NCBI GenBank assembly: GCA_028865845.1
Contig: JAGWJK010000187.1
Span: 1 to 7,468 of the forward strand
Length of the DNA stretch: 7,468 nt
Reading direction: 5' to 3'
DNA from: Rhizobiaceae bacterium
GTDB taxonomy: Bacteria; Pseudomonadota; Alphaproteobacteria; Rhizobiales; Rhizobiaceae
Below, one piece after another: positions 1 to 5,117 of this stretch (its first letter is position 1; every line of letters starts with the position of its first letter). The translations under genes were made by a program, and so were the position numbers. The notes under the pieces were generated by a model that was not told the origin of the DNA, ran no database searches, and saw only the letters and a program-made list of their open reading frames with translations.

Positions 1-188
1 TCCAGGTGCCTTATTGGGTGCATGCGTTTACGACGCTCCCCTTCATGCTACTGACCTGCATACCGCCGTTGCGGCCGCTGAAGGGCTGGCTGGTGGCGAG
101 CCAATATTTCTACAAGGCGGAAGAGGGTAAGCTGGCACGCCTCGAAGTGCCGCGTGACGACAGCGACCTGTATCCGCATTCGGCGTAG
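1..188 (+). CDS. DUF983 family membrane protein, C-terminal part (5' end outside window)
   Basis: This is the last 62 codons of a gene entering from the left edge, read in the frame whose first whole codon is at 3-5 and ending in TAG at 186-188. The visible residues include PYWVHAFTTLPFMLL, then LRPLKGWLVASQYFYKAEEG. An aromatic-His hydrophobic helix followed by LRPLKG, a second short hydrophobic stretch and a QY-x-x-KAEEG tail is the typical end of DUF983 proteins. These are small inner-membrane proteins of alphaproteobacteria with an N-terminal CxxC zinc-ribbon-like region, which would lie outside this window. Their function is not established; some sit near cytochrome oxidase assembly genes. 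The GTG at 6-8 is an internal valine, not a start. The gene is unrelated to the sugar operon and converges on the regulator, leaving only five bases between the two stop codons. The family call is from pattern recognition alone. Confidence 0.72.
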   Translation, partial: QVPYWVHAFTTLPFMLLTCIPPLRPLKGWLVASQYFYKAEEGKLARLEVPRDDSDLYPHSA

Positions 189-193
189 CAAAC

Positions 194-1099
194 CTATTTG
201 CCGCGCGTTCCCCTGATTTCCTCCCCAGGACTGCCCCGCACCGCCGCGTACATACCGGTGGTGCGGAATTCTGTCGGGTTGGTGCCGTAGATGCGCCGAA
301 ACGCCTTCGAGAAATAGTTGGCGTCGTCGAAGCCCGACATGATCGCCACCTCCTTAACCGGCAGATAGGCCGCCTTGGTCAGAAGCTTCGCGGCCCTCTG
401 CATGCGCTGCTGCAACACGAACTCGGCCGGCGGCAGGCCTTCGCTGTCGGCAAAGACACGCGAGAAATGTGCACGACTAAGACCGCTGACCTTGGCGAGT
501 TCGCTGACGGGCAGGGGCTGGTCGAGATTGGCCTCGATATAGTCGATGACCGACTGCATGGCGGAGCGATCGGTCGCGAAAGCATGCGAGCTGAAGACGT
601 CGTCATAGAGCGCCATTGCTGCCTCATAGGCAACGGCCGAAGCGGATGCGGGCGTCGTTGCCCCCCGCACGAGGCGCAGGCTGCAATCAGCGAGATGATC
701 GATCGTCGACTGTTGCAGCTTCAGCAATGGCCCGGCGGCGGCAAGGATGAGGCGGTGAATGCGTAGCGCTTCCTCGCCGTTCATCGATATCCAGAAATAC
801 TCCCAGCGCTCGTTCCTCTCCAGCCAGTAGCGATGATTGTGCGGCACGAGCACCAGCAGCGTATCGCCGGCACTGAGGCGATAGTTGCGGTTCTCGTAGC
901 GCAGCCGGCCGGTGCCGCTGATCGTGTGCTGCAGCACCGTGAACGGCGTCTGCCCGCGCCGGCGACCATCCCAGTCATAGGTTTCGTCCTGCCGGATTTC
1001 ATAGCCCGCACTCGTCGGCATGGCGTGCAATCGGTGGCGCCCGCGCGGCAGCGAAACGGTCCGCATGGTCTGTCCGTTGGCGATCAAATCCTGCAGCAC
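194..1099 (-). CDS. agpT: AraC-family transcriptional regulator, likely activator of the alpha-galactoside operon (AgpT-like)
   Basis: This is a 301-residue two-domain regulator. Residues about 50-106 form a cupin-like sensor domain (GTGRLRYENRNYRLSAGD, then LVPHNHRYWL), expected to bind the inducing sugar. Residues about 181-280 are the AraC/XylS DNA-binding domain with two helix-turn-helix units: LPVSELAKVSGLSRAHFSRV (196-215) and PVKEVAIMSGFDDANYFSKAF (247-267), closing with the family signature RRIYGTNPTEFR. I chose the GTG at 1099-1097 because AAGGG lies seven bases upstream on the minus strand; an ATG twelve codons in (1066) has no good ribosome site. The gene is divergent from the alpha-galactosidase gene across a 213-base shared control region, the usual arrangement for an AraC-type activator and its target. 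In S. meliloti an AraC-like protein, AgpT, is needed to induce the agp genes; assigning that name rests on context and resemblance. The AraC family is certain, the inducer is inferred. Confidence 0.85.
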   Translation of the reverse strand: MLQDLIANGQTMRTVSLPRGRHRLHAMPTSAGYEIRQDETYDWDGRRRGQTPFTVLQHTISGTGRLRYENRNYRLSAGDTLLVLVPHNHRYWLERNERWEYFWISMNGEEALRIHRLILAAAGPLLKLQQSTIDHLADCSLRLVRGATTPASASAVAYEAAMALYDDVFSSHAFATDRSAMQSVIDYIEANLDQPLPVSELAKVSGLSRAHFSRVFADSEGLPPAEFVLQQRMQRAAKLLTKAAYLPVKEVAIMSGFDDANYFSKAFRRIYGTNPTEFRTTGMYAAVRGSPGEEIRGTRGK

Positions 1100-1143
1100 A
1101 AAATTACCCTTGAAAGCATAATAGTTCTCTGGTCGACCCCATG

Positions 1144-1149
1144 ATTATA
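1144..1149 (-). promoter_or_regulatory. Candidate -10 box (TATAAT) for the regulator gene
   Basis: Read on the minus strand this is an exact TATAAT. Transcription would begin near 1137, giving the regulator a leader of about 38 bases that includes its AAGGG ribosome site. No good -35 hexamer lies 16-18 bases upstream (the minus strand there reads about TGTTTT). The call therefore rests on the -10 match and its position in an AT-rich island of a GC-rich genome. The box also forms part of the inverted repeat at 1143-1158, so it may double as an operator half. Confidence 0.4.
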
Positions 1150-1151
1150 GG

Positions 1152-1157
1152 CATAAT
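1152..1157 (+). promoter_or_regulatory. Candidate -10 box (CATAAT) for the operon
   Basis: CATAAT matches the -10 consensus at five of six positions and lies about 155 bases before the alpha-galactosidase start. The expected -35 position (about 1129-1134) reads CTGGTC, a poor match, as expected for a promoter that needs an AraC-type activator bound just upstream. A second CATAAT at 1117-1122 is an equally plausible alternative. Transcript 5' ends would be needed to choose between them. Confidence 0.28.
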
Positions 1158-1180
1158 CCCGCCCGGAAAACAGCGTGTAA

Positions 1181-1199
1181 CTGCCGAGGAGTGCGGCAG
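1181..1199 (+). other. Small leader hairpin with AGGAG in its loop
   Basis: CTGCCG (1181-1186) pairs perfectly with CGGCAG (1194-1199) around a seven-base loop reading AGGAGTG. It lies in the likely 5' leader of the operon mRNA. The ribosome-site-like AGGAG in the loop is followed by no convincing gene, so a role is unproven. Confidence 0.35.
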
Positions 1200-1218
1200 A
1201 GGGAGAAGAGAATGCTGG

Positions 1219-1259
1219 TTTCGTCGGGTTTGCGGCCTTTTCGCAGCCATAGGACGAAA
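1219..1259 (+). other. Possible leader stem-loop ahead of agaL1
   Basis: TTTCGTC (1219-1225) is the exact reverse complement of GACGAAA (1253-1259). Inside it TGCG (1231-1234) can pair with CGCA (1242-1245) around a seven-base loop. Together they could form a two-part stem in the 5' leader, ending about 40 bases before the agaL1 ribosome site. No T-run follows, so it is not a terminator. It may shape mRNA stability or be coincidental. Confidence 0.3.
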
Positions 1260-1299
1260 ACACTGCTCCCCCATCCCCTGCTGGCTGTTTCGACGTTTT

Positions 1300-1304
1300 G
1301 GAGG
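1300..1304 (+). promoter_or_regulatory. Ribosome binding site (GGAGG) that sets the agaL1 start
   Basis: GGAGG lies eight bases before the ATG at 1313. An in-frame TTG at 1298-1300 overlaps this site and so cannot be the start; the ATG also puts the NAD-binding strand KIAIIGAGS at the very N-terminus, as in other GH4 enzymes. Confidence 0.8.
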
Positions 1305-1312
1305 CGAGGATC

Positions 1313-2779
1313 ATGGGTTTCAAAATCGCTATTATCGGCGCAGGCAGCGTCGGATTCACGAAAAAACTGTTCACCGACATTCTCTGCGTGCCGGAATTCC
1401 AGGATGTGGAATTCGCGCTGACGGATATGAGCGAACATAACCTCATGATGATCAAGGCGATCCTTGACCGGATCGTCGAGGCGAACAAGCTGCCGACGCG
1501 CGTTACGGCAACGACCGAGCGTCGCAAGGCCATCGAGGGCGCCCGTTACGTCATCAGCTGCGTACGGGTCGGCGGCCTCGAGGCCTATGCGGAAGATATC
1601 CGCATTCCGTTGAAGTACGGCATCGACCAATGCGTCGGCGATACGATCTGCGCCGGCGGCATTCTTTACGGCCAGCGCAACATCCCGGTCATTCTCGACT
1701 TCTGCAAGGACATCCGCGAAGTTGCCGAACCGGGCGCCAAGTTCCTGAACTATGCCAACCCGATGGCAATGAACACCTGGGCAGCGATCGAATACGGCAA
1801 GGTCGATACGATCGGCCTTTGCCACGGCGTTCAACACGGTGCCGAACAGATTGCCGAGGTCCTCGGCGCCAAGGATAAGTCCGAACTCGACTATATCTGC
1901 TCCGGCATCAACCATCAGACCTGGTTCGTCGACCTGCGCCTCAACGGCCGCAAGATCGGCAAGGACGAATTGATTGCCGCCTTCGAGGCGCATCCGGTCT
2001 ACTCGCAGCAGGAAAAGCTGCGCATCGATGTCCTGAAGCGGTTCGGCGTCTATTCGACTGAGAGTAACGGTCATCTTTCGGAATACCTGCCCTGGTATCG
2101 CAAGCGGCCGGACGAGATCAACAAGTGGATCGACATGTCCGACTGGATCCACGGCGAGACCGGCGGCTATCTTCGCCACTCGACCGAGACCCGCAACTGG
2201 TTCGAGACCGAATTCCAGCAGATCCTCGACAGCGCCTCGCAGCCGATCGATCCCGCCAAGCGTTCCAACGAGCATGCGAGCCACATTCTCGAAGCGCTCG
2301 AAACCAATCGCGTTTATCGCGGCCATTTCAACGTCAAGAACAACGGCGTCATCACCAACCTGCCCGCCGATGCGATCATCGAGTCGCCCGGTTTCGTCGA
2401 TCGCTTCGGCATCAACATGGTGGCGGGCATCACGCTTCCGGAAGCCTGCGCTGCGACCTGCATCTCTTCAATCAACGTCCAGCGCATGTCGGTGCACGCT
2501 GCCATCAGCGGCGATATCGATCTCTTGAAGCTCGCTGTCCTGCACGACCCGCTGGTCGGCGCCGTATCGACGCCCGAGGAAGTCTGGCAGATGGTCGACG
2601 AAATGGTGGTGGCCGAAGCCCGTTGGTTGCCGCAATATGCGCATGCCGTCGAAGGCGCCAAGGACCGCCTGTCGCGCAGCAAGGTCAAGACACGCGACTG
2701 GAAGGGTGCCGCCAGCCGCAACGTACGCTCGATCGAGGAGTTGAGAGCGGAAAAGGCTGCCATGAAGCAGGCAAGCTGA
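1313..2779 (+). CDS. agaL1: Glycoside hydrolase family 4 alpha-galactosidase (MelA/AgaL1 type)
   Basis: The product is a 488-residue cytoplasmic enzyme without a signal peptide. GH4 hydrolases cleave glycosides by an unusual NAD+ and Mn2+-dependent oxidation-elimination route. The sequence shows the N-terminal Rossmann strand with IIGAGSVGFTK (residues 7-17), an acidic residue ending the second strand (LTDMSE, D38) that would hold the NAD ribose, NYANPMAMN (146-154), and the two expected metal ligands: Cys170 in GLCHGVQHG and His201 in GINHQTW. The ESNGHLSEYLPWYRK segment (250-264) resembles the MelA active-site loop, with Tyr258 the likely base. Length is slightly above E. coli MelA (about 450). 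The gene is first in the operon, 124 bases before the binding protein gene, so imported melibiose or raffinose would be hydrolysed inside the cell. The tetrad after the metal Cys is CHGV, not the CHSV I recall for E. coli MelA, so another alpha-glycoside such as a uronide remains possible. Confidence 0.88.
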   Translation: MGFKIAIIGAGSVGFTKKLFTDILCVPEFQDVEFALTDMSEHNLMMIKAILDRIVEANKLPTRVTATTERRKAIEGARYVISCVRVGGLEAYAEDIRIPLKYGIDQCVGDTICAGGILYGQRNIPVILDFCKDIREVAEPGAKFLNYANPMAMNTWAAIEYGKVDTIGLCHGVQHGAEQIAEVLGAKDKSELDYICSGINHQTWFVDLRLNGRKIGKDELIAAFEAHPVYSQQEKLRIDVLKRFGVYSTESNGHLSEYLPWYRKRPDEINKWIDMSDWIHGETGGYLRHSTETRNWFETEFQQILDSASQPIDPAKRSNEHASHILEALETNRVYRGHFNVKNNGVITNLPADAIIESPGFVDRFGINMVAGITLPEACAATCISSINVQRMSVHAAISGDIDLLKLAVLHDPLVGAVSTPEEVWQMVDEMVVAEARWLPQYAHAVEGAKDRLSRSKVKTRDWKGAASRNVRSIEELRAEKAAMKQAS

Positions 2780-2785
2780 GGACTT

Positions 2786-2844
2786 GGGAAACGGAGCGGC
2801 GGCGAGCCTTCAGGAGGAGGGCGCCGTCGCAAAAACCGTTTCCC
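2786..2844 (+). other. Large intercistronic stem-loop upstream of agpA
   Basis: GGGAAACGG (2786-2794) is the exact reverse complement of CCGTTTCCC (2836-2844). Nested inside, GCGGCGGCG (2796-2804) pairs with CGCCGTCGC (2822-2830) with one G-U pair. The two stems are separated by an asymmetric internal loop (one base against five As), giving 18 base pairs around a 17-base loop. It starts seven bases after the agaL1 stop. There is no following T-run, so it is not a classical terminator. A role in mRNA processing or in protecting the agaL1 3' end is the best inference. Confidence 0.65.
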
Positions 2845-2860
2845 GTTGATGGAGGAGAGG

Positions 2861-2878
2861 GCACTCCCGGTGGGATGC
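2861..2878 (+). other. Second, smaller hairpin just before the agpA ribosome site
   Basis: GCA and TCCC (2861-2868, with C2864 bulged) pair with GGGATGC (2872-2878) around a three-base GGT loop, giving seven pairs. It ends 11 bases before the purine-rich ribosome site (about 2889-2897). It could limit ribosome loading or serve as a 5' protective structure for an agpA transcript processed nearby. The structure is short and could be coincidental. Confidence 0.35.
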
Positions 2879-2903
2879 TCGCGATAGTGGGAGAGAGAAA
2901 ACG

Positions 2904-4991
2904 ATGAGACATTTTCGACCGATCAGCATTCTTGCGGCGTTGACGATTGCCACATCAGCAATCGCCATGAGCGCCTATGCATCCGAACCGACCGTGCCGC
3001 CGGTGCCGCCGGTTTTCCCCGCGGAAGGCAAGATCAAATACGTGGCACGCGATTCCATCCTGGAATTCAAGGCGCTGCCGGAATATCACGAGCCCGACTG
3101 GGTCACCGAAAAATTCGTCAAGACCGGCAAGCTGCCGCCGGTCAAGGATCGCCTGCCGAAGGAACCGCTGGTCTACAAGACCGGCAACATGCCTGATGGC
3201 ATCGGCGTCTATGGCGATACGCTGCGCCATGTCATCGGCGGCCGACCGGAGGGCTGGAACTATGGCGCCGGCCAGACACAGGGCTGGGGCGGCATCGACA
3301 TCGGCCTGTCCGAATGCCTGACGCGCACCGCGCCGCTGTTCCAAGTCGAGGCCAAGGACACCGAGCCGCTGCCGAACCTTGCCAAGAGCTGGGAATGGTC
3401 TCCTGACGGCCACAAGCTCACCATGCACCTGATCGAAGGGGCGAAATGGTCCGACGGCGTGCCGTTCACCGCCGACGACATCATGTTCTACTGGGAAGAC
3501 GAAGTCATCGATCCGAACGTGTCTCCGCTCGGCGGCGGCGCGTCGCCGGAAGCTTTCGGCGTCGGCACGACGCTCAAGAAGGTCGACGACTACACCATCG
3601 AATGGACCTTCAAGGACGCGTTCCCGAAGCAGTATCTCTACACGATGGCCTACCCGAACTTCTGCCCGGGCCCGGCACATATTCTGAAGCCGCAGCATCC
3701 GAAGTATTCCAAAAATACCTACGAGCAGTTCAAGAATGCCTTCCCGCCGGAATACATGAACATCCCGGTCATGGGCGCCTGGGTGCCGGTCGAATATCGC
3801 TCGGACGATATCATCGTCATGCGCCGCAATCCCTACTACTGGAAGGTCGACGAGAAGGGCAATCAGCTGCCTTACCTCAACGAGCTGCACTACAAGCTTT
3901 CGACCTGGGCAGATCGTGACGTGCAGGCCGTTGCCGGCTCGGGCGACCTTTCCAACCTCGAGCAGCCGGAAAACTTCGTTGCCTCGCTGAAACGCGCCGC
4001 CCAGCCGGATGCCCCGGCACGTCTCGCCTTCGGTCCCCGCCTCATCGGCTATAATTTGCAGATGAATTTCTCCGCCAACGGCTGGGGTGCCCCGGACGAA
4101 CGCGGCCAGGCGATCCGCGAGCTGAACCGCAACGAGGACTTCCGCAAGGCTGTTACCATGGCGCTCGACCGCAAGGCGATCGGCGACGCCCTCGTCAAGG
4201 GACCGTTCACCGCGATCTATCCGGGCGGGCTGTCCTCGGGCACCAGCTTCTACGACCGCAATTCGACGGTCTACTATCCTTTCGACCTCGCCGGCGCCAA
4301 GGCTGAACTCGCCAAGGCAGGCCTGAAGGACACGGATGGCGACGGCATAGTCAACTTCCCGGCAGGCACTGCCGGCGGCAAGGACGTCGAAATCACGCTT
4401 CTGGTCAGCAACGACTACACCACTGACAAGAGCCTTGCCGAAGCTGTTGTCGCCCAGATGGAGAAGCTTGGACTGCGGGTGATCATCAATGCCCTTGATG
4501 GACCGAAGCGCGACGATGCCAACTACAGCGGCCGTTTCGACTGGATGGTAAGGCGCAACAGCACCGAGCTCTCCTCGGTCGTGCAAAACAGCGAGCAGCT
4601 TGCTCCGGTCGGACCGCGCACGAGCTGGAACCATCGCGCGCCGGAAAGCGGTCAGCTGGACCTGATGCCGTTCGAGAAGGACATGGTCGATATCGTCAAC
4701 AAGTTCACCGCCTCGCAGGACAGCAACGAGCGCGTGGATCTGATGAAGCAGTACCAGAAGATCTCGACCGAGCATCTCTACAATATCGGCCTGACCGAAT
4801 ATCCGGGCGCGCTGATCATCAACAAGCGCTTCTCGAATGTTCCTCCGGGCACGCCGATCTTCATGTTCAACTGGGCTGAAGACTCGATCATCCGCGAGCG
4901 CCTTTGGGTCGCGGCCGACAAGCAAGGCAAGTATGAGCTGTTCCCGGAACAGCTTCCCGGCAAGCCTGGCGGCAGCGGTCCGATCAACTAA
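2904..4991 (+). CDS. agpA: Periplasmic solute-binding protein, family 5 (alpha-galactoside binding, AgpA)
   Basis: This 695-residue exported receptor captures substrate for the ABC importer encoded downstream. Residues 1-26 are a Sec signal peptide: basic MRHFR, a hydrophobic core, and cleavage expected after AYA (24-26). A proline-rich linker follows (PPVPPVFP, built on a tandem 9-base repeat at 2994-3011). The family 5 signature is clear at about 153-200: PLPNLAKSWEWSPDGHKL, then GAKWSDGVPFTADDIMFYWED. A DTDGDGI loop (476-482) looks like a calcium-binding turn. Most family 5 proteins are about 530 residues and bind peptides or nickel; this one carries a longer N-terminal region (about 40-140). 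Its place between an alpha-galactosidase and its permeases indicates an oligosaccharide ligand, as shown for S. meliloti AgpA with melibiose and raffinose. The ATG at 2904 follows GGGAGAGAG. Inverted repeats flank the gene on both sides, suggesting a separately stable mRNA segment. The family is certain; the ligand is inferred from context. Confidence 0.9.
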   Translation: MRHFRPISILAALTIATSAIAMSAYASEPTVPPVPPVFPAEGKIKYVARDSILEFKALPEYHEPDWVTEKFVKTGKLPPVKDRLPKEPLVYKTGNMPDGIGVYGDTLRHVIGGRPEGWNYGAGQTQGWGGIDIGLSECLTRTAPLFQVEAKDTEPLPNLAKSWEWSPDGHKLTMHLIEGAKWSDGVPFTADDIMFYWEDEVIDPNVSPLGGGASPEAFGVGTTLKKVDDYTIEWTFKDAFPKQYLYTMAYPNFCPGPAHILKPQHPKYSKNTYEQFKNAFPPEYMNIPVMGAWVPVEYRSDDIIVMRRNPYYWKVDEKGNQLPYLNELHYKLSTWADRDVQAVAGSGDLSNLEQPENFVASLKRAAQPDAPARLAFGPRLIGYNLQMNFSANGWGAPDERGQAIRELNRNEDFRKAVTMALDRKAIGDALVKGPFTAIYPGGLSSGTSFYDRNSTVYYPFDLAGAKAELAKAGLKDTDGDGIVNFPAGTAGGKDVEITLLVSNDYTTDKSLAEAVVAQMEKLGLRVIINALDGPKRDDANYSGRFDWMVRRNSTELSSVVQNSEQLAPVGPRTSWNHRAPESGQLDLMPFEKDMVDIVNKFTASQDSNERVDLMKQYQKISTEHLYNIGLTEYPGALIINKRFSNVPPGTPIFMFNWAEDSIIRERLWVAADKQGKYELFPEQLPGKPGGSGPIN

Positions 4992-5010
4992 CGACCTCCC
5001 AGTCGAAAAC

Positions 5011-5040
5011 TCCGGCTGCACCGCGCGCGGTGCAGCCGGA
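5011..5040 (+). other. Perfect 30-base palindrome (strong stem-loop) between agpA and agpB
   Basis: The two 15-base halves are exact reverse complements. The left arm begins TCCGGCTGCACCGC and the right arm is its mirror ending in GCAGCCGGA; as RNA it gives a 13-bp stem with a CGCG loop. It starts 20 bases after the agpA stop codon. It is followed by CAAAGG rather than a T-run, so transcription probably continues into agpB. A GC-rich hairpin directly after a binding-protein gene is the classical position for an element that protects the upstream mRNA from 3' exonucleases or causes partial termination, as in E. coli malE-malF. The role is inferred; the palindrome itself is certain. Confidence 0.85.
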
Positions 5041-5117
5041 CAAAGGTGAACACAGCCGGTCCGTGCTATCCGAAAGGGTGCAGACCACCGGTGACTTAAA
5101 GAGAAGCGAACCGTCCC

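Larger units (their letters stand above)
1116..1158. repeat. Candidate operator: GCATAAT direct repeats, central palindrome and inverted repeat
   Basis: GCATAAT occurs at 1116-1122 and again at 1151-1157, 35 bases apart in the same orientation. Between them lies the 8-base palindrome GGTCGACC (1131-1138), and the right copy overlaps the six-base-arm inverted repeat at 1143-1158. AraC-family dimers usually bind direct repeats, so the GCATAAT pair is a reasonable binding-site candidate. Seven-base repeats can arise by chance in an AT-rich patch, and the 35-base spacing is longer than the roughly two turns typical of adjacent half-sites. Confidence 0.3.
1100..1312. promoter_or_regulatory. Divergent control region between the AraC regulator and the operon
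   Basis: This 213-base gene-free stretch should hold the promoters of both the regulator (minus) and the alpha-galactosidase operon (plus). The AT-rich part is 1101-1158. It contains a perfect TATAAT on the minus strand, a direct repeat GCATAAT at 1116-1122 and 1151-1157, the palindrome GGTCGACC at 1131-1138, and the inverted repeat GATTAT-aggc-ATAATC at 1143-1158. No convincing -35 box is visible for either direction, which suits activator-dependent transcription. The right part, about 1160-1312, would be an mRNA leader of roughly 150 bases with two possible hairpins (1181-1199 and 1219-1259). Which site the AraC protein binds cannot be decided from the sequence alone. Confidence 0.7.

Noticed and set aside
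1064..1066. ATG at 1066 (minus strand) as the regulator start
   Set aside because: No ribosome-site-like sequence precedes it, whereas the GTG at 1099 has AAGGG at good spacing. It remains a possible alternative.
1131..1138. GGTCGACC as a specific regulator operator on its own
   Set aside because: An eight-base GC-rich palindrome is expected often in a genome of this composition. It is kept only as part of the wider control region.
1298..1312. TTG at 1298 as the agaL1 start
   Set aside because: It overlaps the GGAGG ribosome site that serves the ATG at 1313, and would add five residues ahead of the normal GH4 N-terminus.
1145..2326. Antisense open frame (393 codons) opposite agaL1 and its leader
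   Set aside because: No recognisable motif, and it runs through the divergent promoter region. The sense strand carries unmistakable GH4 motifs.
2849..2887. Twelve-codon open frame (ATG at 2849) between agaL1 and agpA
   Set aside because: No ribosome site sits upstream, the ATG lies just after the stem-loop, and nothing suggests a leader peptide, such as a run of regulatory codons.
2125..2907. Plus-strand open frame spanning the agaL1 end and the gap before agpA
   Set aside because: It is Arg-rich, as expected of an out-of-frame reading of GC-rich DNA, and lies mostly inside agaL1. It has no domain and no ribosome site.
5011..5040. Palindrome as the operon's Rho-independent terminator
   Set aside because: No T-run follows, and the permease and ATPase genes of the same transporter continue on the same strand.
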